Origin: Evansella sp. LMS18
Lineage (GTDB): Bacteria > Bacillota > Bacilli > Bacillales > Salisediminibacteriaceae
Assembly (NCBI RefSeq): GCF_024362785.1
Contig: NZ_CP093301.1
Span: 4,278,001 to 4,342,000, forward strand
Direction: 5' to 3'
Length of the DNA: 64,000 nucleotides
Shown here piece by piece: positions 19,917 through 28,923 of the stretch (within the stretch, counting starts at the first letter, position 1; each line of letters opens with the position of its first letter). The position numbers and the translations under genes are program-made. A model generated the notes under the pieces. It saw nothing but the letters and a program-made list of their open reading frames with translations, did not search any database and was not told the origin of the DNA.

Positions 19917-20285
19917 TTAGATCACCATCCGCACAGTTTCACCCTCTTTATCCAGATGGAAGCTTACTTTTTTATCCCCACAGATGAGTTCATAATCACC
20001 AAGGAATCCTTCAAATGAGACTTTTCCGCTGTCATCTGTCTGGCGTGTCACGTTCGTATACCAATCTCCTTTGATCAGTTTCTTTAATACTTCATAAGAT
20101 GGTTTTGGACTGTTGTCTTTTCGGATGAATCCAGAAGGCTCATTAATCCAGGCCCCATCATCACTGAATTCCCAGGAGGAGATGGCTTCTACTAAAGGAT
20201 GTTCAAATAGTATCGTGTACATTTCTTCTACTTCTTTTGCCTGGCGATGTTCAGGAGTTGACGGCCAGTTTGTTACTTCCCCCTT
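19917..20285 (-). pseudogene. Remnant of a GH10 endo-xylanase, C-terminal part
   Basis: Minus-strand translation from about 20285 reads GEVTNWPSTPEHRQAKEVEE, then MYTILFEHPLVEAISSWEFS, DDGAWINEPSGFIRKD, NSPKPSYEVLKKLIKGDW and a terminal beta domain. This is the C-terminal third of a GH10 xylanase, ending at a natural stop. The catalytic N-terminal and middle regions are absent here. The middle region sits at 16107-16325 on the same strand but downstream, so the pieces are in the wrong order for one simple gene. The ATG within the fragment (20222) is not a real start. Confidence 0.8.
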
Positions 20286-20345
20286 TTTTCGAGGATCTCA
20301 GTACATATATTGTGAAAGGCAAAAAAATCAGAGGAGGTTTTTGTT

Positions 20346-21055
20346 ATGGAAGTTGTGAAACGGCGTGAGATCAGGGAGGAACTGCTGGCCTTGACGGGGG
20401 ATTATAAGCTTGCGATTGTACTTAATGAGATGATGTACAATTGATTGTCTGCTGCGGCAGGCGGTATTGAAAGTGAGAATGTGAGCGGTGAAGGGGAGAG
20501 ACAGGGTTTTGGCGGCTGTATGTTGAACCCTGCAACCAAATTGAGCCAGGAAACGGGAATGAACAGTTCAGTAAAAACGATTTGGTATTACTTGAATATT
20601 CTTGTGAATTCCCGATGGATTGAAAAAAGAAAGACGCCCGTACCAGGATGGATCACACAATGGAATACAAGGTCATTTTCGATAGAATACTTACTGACCT
20701 CGGGGAAATCAGTTTTAGAATTGAATGGTACAGGCTTGGGGTGGAGGAACAGGAAGGAAAAAGAATTTCAGGATGCTTTAATATTTATCACCATCTCATT
20801 GAAGAAGGGCTTACTTTTAAGGACAGGGAAATGGATGTTAGCGGGAAGAGGTGTGACCATCTTTTTCAGGACAAGGAAGGAAAGGATCGGTATATAGAGG
20901 TAAAACTGAAGGCGTCTTTCAGTGCAGGAGGCCAGTTAGGGTGTTATCGTAATCTTGTAAAAGAACCAAGCAAGCTGTACTTCCAGCAACTGGACCAGAT
21001 TGAAGAAATGAAGAATATGAACAATCGCATAGATTACCTCATAGCTGGATTTTGA
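20346..21055 (+). pseudogene. Broken DNA-binding/PD-(D/E)XK nuclease-like gene
   Basis: GAGGAGG precedes an ATG at 20346 (MEVVKRREIREELLALTGDY). The frame is stopped by TGA at 20442, continues in the same frame as a helix-turn-helix-like segment (LSQETGMNSSVKTIWYYL, then SRWIEKRKT), and near 20650 shifts frame to DHTMEYKVIFDRILTDL. The last part, LIEEGLTFKDREMDVSGKRC then DKEGKDRYIEVKLK, aligns by eye with the intact NucS-like protein at 26875. The N-terminal architecture resembles phage or plasmid replication-type proteins. At least one stop and one frameshift make it a pseudogene unless the reading is wrong. Confidence 0.65.
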
Positions 21056-21057
21056 GA

Positions 21058-21125
21058 AGCTGAAAGATAATGTGAATTGTGCGGGAGAAGATTATGGATT
21101 GGACAGGGCAGTTTGTCCCTGTTTA
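21058..21125 (+). repeat. Dispersed repeat family B, copy 2
   Basis: Starts GCTGAAAGATAATGTGAATTG right after the stop of the broken nuclease gene and contains GGACAGGGCAGTTTGTCCCTG. It is shared with 9388 and 25485. The remainder of the gap up to 21401 contains a CATAATA sequence at 21339-21345 that resembles a sigma-G -10 element, without a convincing -35. Confidence 0.65.
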
Positions 21126-21401
21126 CCATGTTTCAATATTTATTTTTAAACGGTGTTGTATAGTTTACTAACGCTATTCTCTCAGGCCCCTACATTCTTA
21201 ATTCTGCACATCTGGCTACTACTAAGCCAGCCATTATGACCCCAGAATATCATACTTTCTTTGAAAATAAAAATGAGAAACAAATTTCTTAAGGTGGATT
21301 TTCTCATCTTTGCCTTTAGCTTTTTTATGGGAATAATACATAATAGCGCGGGACAAACTACTCATAATTTATCAGTACATGTGAGGGAGGAGTTTGTGTA
21401 A

Positions 21402-22898
21402 ATGAATACTGAAGAGTCTAATTTTCAGTATGACTGCCGGCTGTCTTCATCCTTAAGTGATAATTTAAACGAAATTTTGTCCTGCCTCGGTAATAGTGAT
21501 GATATTGAACAGAGCAGATATATGGAAGCAAAAATTCCTTTTACAGTGTTATACCTATCCGGCTTGGTTGATGAACAGCAGGTAAATGACTATATTATAG
21601 CTCCTTTGCTTAGAGAACAGCATATTATTAGTCAAGATTATAAAATCAATTCTTTAATTGAGAAAATGTATGGAGTAAAGTCTTTTCCTTTAAAAACTTG
21701 TTCTTCGGTATTAAAAGCCATCATAAATGGTGAGACAGTAGTTTTGTTTGATGGATTTAACGAAGCAGTTAGTATGGCGGGGATGAAGAGTAAAGCGAGA
21801 ACAGTAGAGGAGCCCTCAACCCAGACGGTAATCCAAGGACCAAAAGAAGCCTTTGTGGAGACACTGTCAATTAATACATCTTTAATCCGAAGAAGGATTA
21901 AGAATCCTAACCTTCGCATGAAAAATTATGTTATTGGCATGGATACACAAACTACTATAACCCTTTGCTATATAGATGAAAAAGTTGATAAAGACGTTTT
22001 AGATGAATTGCATAAACGTCTGTCTCAACTTGAAACGAAAGAAATTTATGATAGTGGAATGTTGAATGAACACCTGGAAAAATTCGGAATTAAAAACCGC
22101 TGGTACAGCCCGTTTCCCGTAAATATGTCAACTGAGCGTCCTGACACCATTGCCTCTTCTGTCAATGAAGGAAGAGTAGCACTTATTGTGGACGGATCAC
22201 CTTTCGTTAGCATTTATCCTGTGAGTTTCTGGACATTTTTCCAGGCAGCGGAAGATTATTATCAGAGATTTGACTTTTCTTCATTTATCAGGGTAATTCG
22301 TATTATTTCATTTTTGATTTCTCTTTACCTGCCATCTCTATATATTAGTGTTACAACTTTTCATCCGGAACTGATTGCTACTGATTTATTGATTAACATT
22401 GCAGCCCAAAGAGAAGGGGTGCCTTTCCCTGCCTTCTTTGAAGCCATTCTAATGGAACTAATCTTTGAAATATTAAGAGAAGGCGGCATAAGAATGCCAA
22501 GGGCCATCGGACCTGCTATTTCCATTGTTGGTGCTATTGTGCTTGGAGATTCTATTGTACGAGCTGGCCTGGTATCTCCAGTTATAGTAATAATTGTAGC
22601 TCTTACCGCCATAGCTAGTTTTGTTTCACCGGCATACAATTTCTCCATTACAGCCAGGTTACTTCGCTTTGTAATGATGGCTTTTGCTGCAACTACCGGA
22701 CTGTTTGGTGTTTTGTTCTTCAGCTCAGTTTTGATTATTCATTTATGCTCACTTGAATCTATGAGTAAACCGTATTTTTATCCATTCGCACCGTTTCATA
22801 TAAAGTCTCAACAGGATACTATCTTCAGATTACCACTCTGGATTAATGAATCGAAGCTTTTTAATAAATTTATTTCACTCACTAGTAATAAGGAGTAA
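21402..22898 (+). CDS. Spore germination protein, GerA family (A subunit)
   Basis: 498-residue germinant-receptor A subunit. The N-terminal soluble domain (about 1-280) contains the conserved VQGPKEAFVE-like stretch (here IQGPKEAFVETLSINTSLIR) and TERPD. The C-terminal membrane domain has several helices, with LPSLYISVTTFHPELIP-like and EGGIRMPRAIG segments. A subunits work with B and C subunits in the spore inner membrane to trigger ion release. It heads a four-gene operon and starts after GTGAGGGAGG. A CATAATA box 57 bp upstream may be sigma-G. Confidence 0.92.
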   Translation: MNTEESNFQYDCRLSSSLSDNLNEILSCLGNSDDIEQSRYMEAKIPFTVLYLSGLVDEQQVNDYIIAPLLREQHIISQDYKINSLIEKMYGVKSFPLKTCSSVLKAIINGETVVLFDGFNEAVSMAGMKSKARTVEEPSTQTVIQGPKEAFVETLSINTSLIRRRIKNPNLRMKNYVIGMDTQTTITLCYIDEKVDKDVLDELHKRLSQLETKEIYDSGMLNEHLEKFGIKNRWYSPFPVNMSTERPDTIASSVNEGRVALIVDGSPFVSIYPVSFWTFFQAAEDYYQRFDFSSFIRVIRIISFLISLYLPSLYISVTTFHPELIATDLLINIAAQREGVPFPAFFEAILMELIFEILREGGIRMPRAIGPAISIVGAIVLGDSIVRAGLVSPVIVIIVALTAIASFVSPAYNFSITARLLRFVMMAFAATTGLFGVLFFSSVLIIHLCSLESMSKPYFYPFAPFHIKSQQDTIFRLPLWINESKLFNKFISLTSNKE

Positions 22899-22902
22899 TC
22901 TA

Positions 22903-24105
22903 ATGAAATTCAGAATGGCCAGACTTGTTGTTATCATCTTAATATTAATGCTGTTAACCGGATGTAAAGGAAAGGTTGAGCTTGATGAAAGAGCAATAGT
23001 CTCTTCCATGGGGATAGATAAAGTGGATGATAAATATCTTTTGACGGTTCAAGTCATCAACCCTAAAGGGCTTGCAAGTGCAGATGGCGGAGGTGGAGGA
23101 GATAAAGCTCCGGTATATAACCTTACAACAGAAGGGCACTCTATTTCGGAAGCTCTCGACAAAGCCAAAAATCATTCACCTAGAAAATTATTTTTATCCC
23201 ACATTTACTATATAGTGATCGGAGAAACATTTGCGAGAGAAAATGGAATGAAATCTGTTTTGGATTTTATCGAAAGAGATGTGCAAATGAGAATGCAGTT
23301 CAATTTATTTATTGCAAAAGATGGAACTGCAAAGAATATCCTTTCAATATTCACACAATTTAGTGATAATCCAGGAAAAGCAATTCAGGACAGAATCGAA
23401 ACAGCTTCGATAGGCAGTTTAGGAATTGACAAAGATATGAGTACAGTTGACATATTTCGAGCAATTTTGGATGAGGGTGACCATCCTGTTGTATTAGGAA
23501 TTGAGGATGTTTCTTCACCAGGAAGTGATGAAGTGGATGTGCTTAAAAATATTTCAGGTCACTCATTTGATATAAAGCAGGTTGGAATATTTCGTGAGGA
23601 CAAACTTGAAGGCTGGTATAACGAACAGGAAACCAGGGGATTTATCTTTCTCAATAACATTCTGGGCGAAAGATCAATTTTTCATATCCAGTGCCCTGGA
23701 GGAAATGCCGCGGGAAGGTTGTATAATTCTTCCACAAAGATTGATTCTTCGTTTCGAAATAATATCCTTACCTTTAATATAAAAGTTAACGGAAAAGCTA
23801 ATTTAATCGAATCCTCTTGTGATCTTGATCTTTCTGCCCCTGAAGAAATAGATAAATTGAAAAAAGAGCTAAATAATCAAATTGAAAATGAGATAAGAAG
23901 TACAGTGGATAAAATAAAAGAAATAAAGTATGATGCGGTGGGACTTGGACAGTATTTTCAGATGCAGCATCCCTCAGAGTGGGAGAAACAAAAGAAAAGC
24001 TGGAATGAAATGATAGAGGGAGCAGAATTCCATTATGAAATTAATATAGATATTGATCGGATAGGAATGAGGTTTGAATCTGCTGATGAAAAAGACACAC
24101 CATAA
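22903..24105 (+). CDS. Spore germination lipoprotein, Ger(x)C family (C subunit)
   Basis: 400-residue Ger(x)C lipoprotein. The signal peptide ends in the lipobox LLTGC (Cys near residue 19), followed by KGKVELDERAIVSSMGID, a hallmark opening. The protein sits on the outer face of the spore inner membrane as the C subunit of the receptor. The ATG at 22903 is preferred because AAGGAG lies just upstream and the signal peptide starts there. The open frame begins earlier, inside gerA. Spacing to gerA is only 4 bp. The last 20 bp overlap the next small gene. Confidence 0.92.
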   Translation: MKFRMARLVVIILILMLLTGCKGKVELDERAIVSSMGIDKVDDKYLLTVQVINPKGLASADGGGGGDKAPVYNLTTEGHSISEALDKAKNHSPRKLFLSHIYYIVIGETFARENGMKSVLDFIERDVQMRMQFNLFIAKDGTAKNILSIFTQFSDNPGKAIQDRIETASIGSLGIDKDMSTVDIFRAILDEGDHPVVLGIEDVSSPGSDEVDVLKNISGHSFDIKQVGIFREDKLEGWYNEQETRGFIFLNNILGERSIFHIQCPGGNAAGRLYNSSTKIDSSFRNNILTFNIKVNGKANLIESSCDLDLSAPEEIDKLKKELNNQIENEIRSTVDKIKEIKYDAVGLGQYFQMQHPSEWEKQKKSWNEMIEGAEFHYEINIDIDRIGMRFESADEKDTP

Positions 24106-24256
24106 AAAAACTAATCTGGTACTTCCCCTCTTCTGGCTGTTTACATGTATATATGTGTTAAGTTATTTAATCGGTTATCAATGGATTCCAATTACTTCCT
24201 TCATGAGAAGTTTATATGAACCTCTTTATAAATTTTTAATTTCAGGAGGAACTTAA
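24086..24256 (+). CDS. Small membrane protein within the germination operon, possible D subunit
   Basis: 56-residue protein starting MKKTHHKKTN with one clear membrane segment (about residues 12-32). It overlaps the end of gerC by 20 bp, and its last codons carry the GGAGGA that serves the gerB gene starting one base after its stop. Small membrane D subunits occur in some germinant receptor operons and modulate receptor activity. Those usually have two helices, so that assignment is inference from position. No clear ribosome binding site is visible for this ATG, so it may be translated by coupling. Confidence 0.6.
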   Translation: MKKTHHKKTNLVLPLFWLFTCIYVLSYLIGYQWIPITSFMRSLYEPLYKFLISGGT

Positions 24257-24257
24257 A

Positions 24258-25346
24258 ATGAATCACGGTATCAGCAGCACACAGATGTATCTGATGGTAG
24301 TTAATTTTACTGTTGGCAGTTCTTTACTTATGGCTGCAGGTCTGACTCTGCCTCTTGCTGACCGGAATGCATGGTTAGCTATGGGTACAGCGTTAACAGC
24401 TGGTATTCTTCTGAACCTAATTATGCTTTACCTCTTAAAAAAATATAATTTTTCTTCTGTTTATGTAATTTTTGACCATGTAGCTGGAAAATGGGGCGGC
24501 TTAATAATAAGTATAATTTTTATATTTTCTGCTCTCTATTTATGCTCCCTTATAATAATGAACTTAACTTTTTTTCTAACTCTGGTCGCTATCCCTGAAA
24601 TGCCCGGGCATGTATTCCAAATAATGAGCTTAATTCTTGTTATTTACTCTGCGAGTAAAGGCCTGCAAAACTTAGGTCGGGTTAGTGAAGCCAGTACACC
24701 ATTCATCTTAGTCATCATTTTTTTAACTTTTATATTCATATTAAATAAATTTAATTTAGATCTACTTCGTCCTGTTCTGAATGAAGGGATTATTCCTGTA
24801 TTTCAGGCTTCCTATAGTGTTATTGGTTTCCCATTTATCGAACTAATCTTGCTATATGCGCTTTTTCCTTATGTAACCCGGAAAAAAAGGCTGATTCCTA
24901 TTTTTTTATCAGGGATGATACTCGCAGGATTCACGTTGATAATAGCTATAATATTTACAATAGGCGTAGAAGGCTCAGTTATTGCCGGCAGACAGCCCTA
25001 TGCTACATATTCTATGGCCAGGCATATTGAAATAGGTGAGTTATTTCAGCGAGTCGAGGCTGCAATTGGAATAGTATGGATACTATCTTTAATTATAAAA
25101 ATTTTAATAGCCTTTATGGTTGCTTTGTTTGGCCTGCAGCATATTAGCAGGAAAACATCCTATACTTCATTCATCCTCCCAGCCTCCATAATAATCTGGG
25201 CTATGAGCAATCATTTACATACTGATATAGTAGACTTTGCAGAATTTGTAGCTGTAAACTGGACCTTTTACTGGATGACAATTTACATAATAGTATTGAT
25301 GGTTTTAGTTAGCGGGGTAATTTTCAAAAAACATCATGAATTATAA
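24258..25346 (+). CDS. Spore germination protein, GerB family (B subunit)
   Basis: 362-residue integral membrane protein with about ten helices, of the APC-type transporter fold used by GerB germinant-binding subunits. It starts MNHGISSTQMYLMVVNFTVG, typical of the family, and contains VSEASTPFILVII and HIEIGELFQRVEA-like stretches. GGAGGA lies 7 nt before the ATG, inside the previous gene. It ends the operon, whose order is A-C-small protein-B, which differs from the more common A-B-C order seen at 33309. Confidence 0.92.
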   Translation: MNHGISSTQMYLMVVNFTVGSSLLMAAGLTLPLADRNAWLAMGTALTAGILLNLIMLYLLKKYNFSSVYVIFDHVAGKWGGLIISIIFIFSALYLCSLIIMNLTFFLTLVAIPEMPGHVFQIMSLILVIYSASKGLQNLGRVSEASTPFILVIIFLTFIFILNKFNLDLLRPVLNEGIIPVFQASYSVIGFPFIELILLYALFPYVTRKKRLIPIFLSGMILAGFTLIIAIIFTIGVEGSVIAGRQPYATYSMARHIEIGELFQRVEAAIGIVWILSLIIKILIAFMVALFGLQHISRKTSYTSFILPASIIIWAMSNHLHTDIVDFAEFVAVNWTFYWMTIYIIVLMVLVSGVIFKKHHEL

Positions 25347-25484
25347 GGTAACTATAAATTGTTTTTTACTTTCAACGTCGTTTAAACGGTTGATTAATTG
25401 AGAGAGCAGATAAGCTGATTTCCACTTTATTTCTATCCTATAGTGTTGCGTATGACCGACCTAACTTCTCTCAGCCGCTGAAAC

Positions 25485-25615
25485 TGTTGAAAGATAAGGT
25501 GAATTGTGCAGAAGAAGGTTAAGGATGGGGCAGAGGGACAGGTCCCTCGTCCCACTGAGAAAGGGTACTGAAAGCAGTTGTGCCAGAGGGCTGATGAAAG
25601 GTGGCCGGTGGTGAG
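25485..25615 (+). repeat. Dispersed repeat family B, copy 3, with a GGGACAG palindrome
   Basis: Contains TTGAAAGATAAGGTGAATTG, then GGGACAGGTCCCTCGTCCC, then GGGTACTGAAAGCAGTTGTGCC and GGTGGCCGGTG. It matches copy 1 over two separate blocks, so the full element is about 100-130 bp. It occupies much of the gap between gerB and the next gene. Confidence 0.7.
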
Positions 25616-25693
25616 GCTGCTTTTTGTGTATTTTTTGTTTTATACTCACTAATGATATAATGAATTATTAAATTAGAATTATTTGGAGGAACT

Positions 25694-26197
25694 ATGCTTA
25701 CATTTGATCAAAAACTTGAAATTATCGAGTCTTTCCCAGAATTAGAACGCCGCGATGTATCGCTAAATCGTGTTAATTTTCATTATGTGGGAGGCGACAG
25801 TGATAAAAAAAATGTCGTATACCATTTGCACCCAAACGGAAATGGTTTTGTTTATGCTGCAACACTTAAAGTGCCGAAAAAAGATTCTAAAGGGATGGTT
25901 AATATCCGTGATTATTCAGAAGAGGAATTACGTTCGATCATTCAACGCTCCATTGAGTCTCTGCAATCAAACGCAGTCAGCGAAGTAGAGGAAACTCTTC
26001 AAAATATTGATGAAATATGGATGGACAAGGAAGGGCATAAGCTTAACATTATTGTTGAAGAAGACATGTGGAACGTCTATGCAGGTGAACAACTGGACGG
26101 AACGTTTCCATCGTATAATGAAGCGAAGCAATATTTACTTGAAGAAGGATTTAAGCCGAAGCGGAAGTTTGATAAAAAAACGAAAAAAAAATATTAA
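25694..26197 (+). CDS. Conserved hypothetical soluble protein
   Basis: 167-residue protein with no signal peptide and no membrane segment. The N-terminal half (about 1-90) is mixed alpha/beta (FPELERRDVSLNRVNFHYVG). The C-terminal half carries an acidic region and a very basic tail (KPKRKFDKKTKKKY). I do not recognise a family. GGAGG lies close before the ATG and a terminator follows immediately, so it is a monocistronic gene. Confidence 0.7.
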   Translation: MLTFDQKLEIIESFPELERRDVSLNRVNFHYVGGDSDKKNVVYHLHPNGNGFVYAATLKVPKKDSKGMVNIRDYSEEELRSIIQRSIESLQSNAVSEVEETLQNIDEIWMDKEGHKLNIIVEEDMWNVYAGEQLDGTFPSYNEAKQYLLEEGFKPKRKFDKKTKKKY

Positions 26198-26203
26198 CAA
26201 GGA

Positions 26204-26235
26204 AGAGATGCCCAGCAATGTGAGCATCTCTTTCG
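26204..26235 (+). terminator. Terminator after the hypothetical gene at 25694
   Basis: AGAGATGC/GCATCTCT stem with a 12-nt loop, followed by TTCG. The T-run is short. Confidence 0.65.
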
Positions 26236-26310
26236 TCCTTAGATTTTCGCTTTGTTCTTAATGAACAGTAGACTTTAAATGCGTAGTAAAGAAAGCAGGA
26301 TTCATCAGTG

Positions 26311-26344
26311 ATAAAAATAAAAAAGAGGCGATGAAGTCATCGCC
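26311..26344 (-). terminator. Minus-strand terminator for the small membrane protein gene
   Basis: On the minus strand the perfect stem GGCGATGA/TCATCGCC is followed by TCTTTTTTATTTTTAT. It lies five bases after the stop of the small gene at 26349-26498 and supports that gene being real. Confidence 0.8.
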
Positions 26345-26348
26345 AAAT

Positions 26349-26498
26349 TTAAGCGTCGTTATTTGAACGTTCCTGGTGATAAATATAATCAACTCGTTCT
26401 TTAGTCTTCATAAGTAGTGAAACTAAAATTGCAGTGTAAATAGATGTTAAAAGAATTGCAAATATTCCAACACCAAACAAATTATTATTACTATTCAT
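26349..26498 (-). CDS. Small single-pass membrane protein
   Basis: 49 residues, MNSNNNLFGVGIFAILLTSI and onward, with one membrane helix (about 7-30) and a charged C-terminal tail containing KERVDYIYHQERS. The minus-strand ribosome binding site AAAAAGGTGGTGG lies 6-8 nt upstream of the ATG, and a strong terminator follows. Together these make it a convincing small gene. I do not know its function. Confidence 0.7.
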   Translation of the reverse strand: MNSNNNLFGVGIFAILLTSIYTAILVSLLMKTKERVDYIYHQERSNNDA

Positions 26499-26702
26499 TG
26501 GTACCACCACCTTTTTAATGCTGCAACAATATTTTGCTCTTGGAACTTATTTTTATTCAAAAAAATAAAGGAATTGTCACAGTACAACGATACTGCTCAC
26601 TAAATAAGAAATATCACTTTTGGGGAGATTCGAAAGACTAGTGCTAATTCCTCGGTAAGGATAAGGAAGCTTTTTTATTTCGAAAATTAAATATGAACGA
26701 CA

Positions 26703-26790
26703 GGTACCAAAGGGGACTGGCGCAGAGATAAGAAGATAAGGTTCGCCATTTTTGAACCGAGAACTCATACTGGGAACTTATCTTTTTTTG
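26703..26790 (+). repeat. Dispersed repeat family A, copy 2
   Basis: Contains AAAGGGGACTGGCGCAGAGA, AGAAGATAAGGTTCGCC, and AACTTATCTTTTTTT as the closing hairpin arm. It lacks the AATATGGCTAC tail of the other copies. It precedes the NucS-like gene by about 85 bp. Confidence 0.7.
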
Positions 26791-26874
26791 CTGAGAAAAA
26801 AAATCATCCCCTCCTTCTTACCTCTAAACATGTACATAGATAGTGAAAGATACATTTAAGAGGGGAGTTAGGAA

Positions 26875-27300
26875 ATGAAGGATGATAAGCGGATGGAGGA
26901 TAATATTCATGATACATTAATGGCGCTGCCTGCCTTGATTGAGAGTGGGCTTACTTTTAAAAAGCATGAGGTGGTTATGGGGCCGGAAGCCAGATGCGAC
27001 CTTCACTTTATTGACAGCCTTGGAAGGGATTTGTATGTGGAGGTAAAGCAGGAAGCTGGAGATCAGGCGGTCGGACAGATCCTAAAATACAGGGTGGCTA
27101 AAGGGCCAAGCTCATCTGCCCGATACATGGTCGCAGCTCCTGTTTTCGAACGATATACAATAGAGATTTTAGAGTCTCTTGGAATTGAACATTGTCTCCT
27201 TCAGGAAGACAATGTAGAAGAGGTACTTGTAAAGACGCTGATCGAGGAATTGAAAAACAAAAATATAGCGAAAGCGGCTGAAATGTTTGGAGCAATTTAG
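26875..27300 (+). CDS. NucS/DUF91-like PD-(D/E)XK nuclease domain protein
   Basis: 141-residue protein made of little more than a nuclease-like core. EARCDLHFIDSLGRDLYVEV then KQEAGDQAVGQILKYR matches the pattern RxDLxFxD...xVEVKx...GQxLxY of EndoMS/NucS and related PD-(D/E)XK domains, with catalytic Asp, Glu and Lys visible. It lacks the N-terminal DNA-binding domain of full NucS, so it may act with a partner. A degenerate relative with an added DNA-binding region lies at 20346-21055. GGGGAG precedes the ATG. The function is inferred. Confidence 0.7.
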   Translation: MKDDKRMEDNIHDTLMALPALIESGLTFKKHEVVMGPEARCDLHFIDSLGRDLYVEVKQEAGDQAVGQILKYRVAKGPSSSARYMVAAPVFERYTIEILESLGIEHCLLQEDNVEEVLVKTLIEELKNKNIAKAAEMFGAI

Positions 27301-27356
27301 AGGACTTATTAAATTTGTATTTAACGTCACTCTAAAAGGATGTATCCGGCAGATAT

Positions 27357-27393
27357 AAATAAACCCCAGTGAGAAATCACGGGGGTTTATTTT
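27357..27393. terminator. Bidirectional terminator between the nuclease gene and brnQ
   Basis: AAATAAACCCC/GGGGTTTATTT stem with T-rich flanks on both strands. It serves the plus-strand nuclease gene and the minus-strand brnQ, which converge here. Confidence 0.8.
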
Positions 27394-27401
27394 GTATATT
27401 A

Positions 27402-28775
27402 CTATTGTTGTGTCATCATTCTTTTACGGACTGTCGGTTTGGTCTGTCTTGCCGGCCAGATATAACCGATAAGAGCACCTGCTACAGCTGGTAAAATCCA
27501 GCCAAGACCGAGGTGGTAAAGAGGTAAATAATCAATGTAGAATAATTTAACTGCTTCAAGTAATGAGACAGTGGCTCCAGGTAAACTATCGGATAACGCA
27601 CTGTAACCGTCTATAATACTGACGAAAAAGGTCAGGAACATCGACACGGCATAAACACTTTGCTTATGAGAAAATAATGGTGAGCAGAGTGCTGTTAAAA
27701 TAAGAACTATAGCCAGCGGGTACAGGAGCATTAAGACCGGTACCGCGAATTGGATGATATTATTTAAGCCAAAGTTAGCAATTGTAAATGATACAAAGCT
27801 CAGGATGAACACGAATGATTTATAGCTGACTTTAGGTAATAATTTATGGAAAAATTCACTGCAGGCGGTAATAAGTCCGATGCTCGTTTTCAGACATGCA
27901 AGTATTATAATAATTCCTAATAAGATTGCCCCGAATGAACCAAAAAAGTGTTGAGAAACTGCAGAGAAAATCTGGCCGCCGTTTTCAAATGTGCCGATTG
28001 CCGTTACACTCGATGCTCCCATATACGTGATAAGGCTGTATATAAGCATCATCAGTCCCATCGCAAAAATGCCCGACTTTAATGTGGCTTTTGAAATGTC
28101 TTTCGTATCGGTAATACCCTGCCTCTTGATTGCATTGATCACAACAATACCGAAGGCAAGGGAAGCAAGAGCATCCATTGTATTATAACCTTCTTTAAAG
28201 CCCGTCATAAATGCCATCTGAGTGTAGTCACCTGACGGATCACCAAAGCTGCCCATTGGCTTAATTAAGGCAATTCCTATTAAACAGAATAAAAATACTA
28301 AAAATGCTGGTGTTAAATATTTGCCTATATAGTCCATAACTTTCGCAGGATTCAGTGAAAAATAATAGACTATGAGAAAAAATAGAAAGCTAAAGACTCC
28401 CAGCCATAAACTAACTTGTTCTGGATGGATAAATGGCTCAAACCCTACTACAAATGGGACTGTCGCTGTACGTGGAATGGCGAAAAAGGGACCAATTGTT
28501 AAGTAGAGAGTCACTGCAAATATACCGCCGAATACAGGATGTACCCGACTGGCCAAATCACGAAGTCCGCTGCTTCCAGAAAGTCCAATGGCTAAAATTC
28601 CTAAAAAAGGCAGACCGATCGCCGTTACTAAGAAACCTATTAATGCTGGCCAGAAGTTCGTACCGGCAAGCTGTCCCAGCTGAATAGGGAAAATTAAGTT
28701 GCCAGCCCCGAAATACATACCAAACAGCATGGTGCCAATGATTGCATATGTTGAAAATGGTATTTTATTTTGCAT
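27402..28775 (-). CDS. brnQ: Branched-chain amino acid transport system II carrier protein
   Basis: 457-residue LIVCS-family permease with about twelve membrane helices that imports Leu, Ile and Val with sodium or protons. The N-terminal MLFGMYFGAGNLIFPIQLGQ, and LASLAFGIVVINAI further on, are family hallmarks. The ATG at 28775 is preferred over one eight codons upstream, because AAGGAG lies in that intervening stretch at the right distance. It has no operon partner, and a TrmB-type regulator lies upstream on the same strand. Confidence 0.92.
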   Translation of the reverse strand: MQNKIPFSTYAIIGTMLFGMYFGAGNLIFPIQLGQLAGTNFWPALIGFLVTAIGLPFLGILAIGLSGSSGLRDLASRVHPVFGGIFAVTLYLTIGPFFAIPRTATVPFVVGFEPFIHPEQVSLWLGVFSFLFFLIVYYFSLNPAKVMDYIGKYLTPAFLVFLFCLIGIALIKPMGSFGDPSGDYTQMAFMTGFKEGYNTMDALASLAFGIVVINAIKRQGITDTKDISKATLKSGIFAMGLMMLIYSLITYMGASSVTAIGTFENGGQIFSAVSQHFFGSFGAILLGIIIILACLKTSIGLITACSEFFHKLLPKVSYKSFVFILSFVSFTIANFGLNNIIQFAVPVLMLLYPLAIVLILTALCSPLFSHKQSVYAVSMFLTFFVSIIDGYSALSDSLPGATVSLLEAVKLFYIDYLPLYHLGLGWILPAVAGALIGYIWPARQTKPTVRKRMMTQQ

Positions 28776-28923
28776 AAATATATTGTGCTCCTTTGTCATG
28801 GTGTAGTGATTTCTGTTTCAAAAGCAATATCAAATTTGTATAAAGACAAATAATAAAGAATAGCTGATTTTCCAACCGTTGCAGCTAATTTACTTAGAAG
28901 TTATTAGGCTAATGACTATTAAA

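Noticed and set aside
20445-20897. A 150-residue single frame as an intact gene
   Set aside because: Its start lies immediately after an in-frame stop of a better-started frame, and its C-terminal half is the wrong frame compared with the recognisable nuclease-like sequence. Treated as part of a pseudogene.
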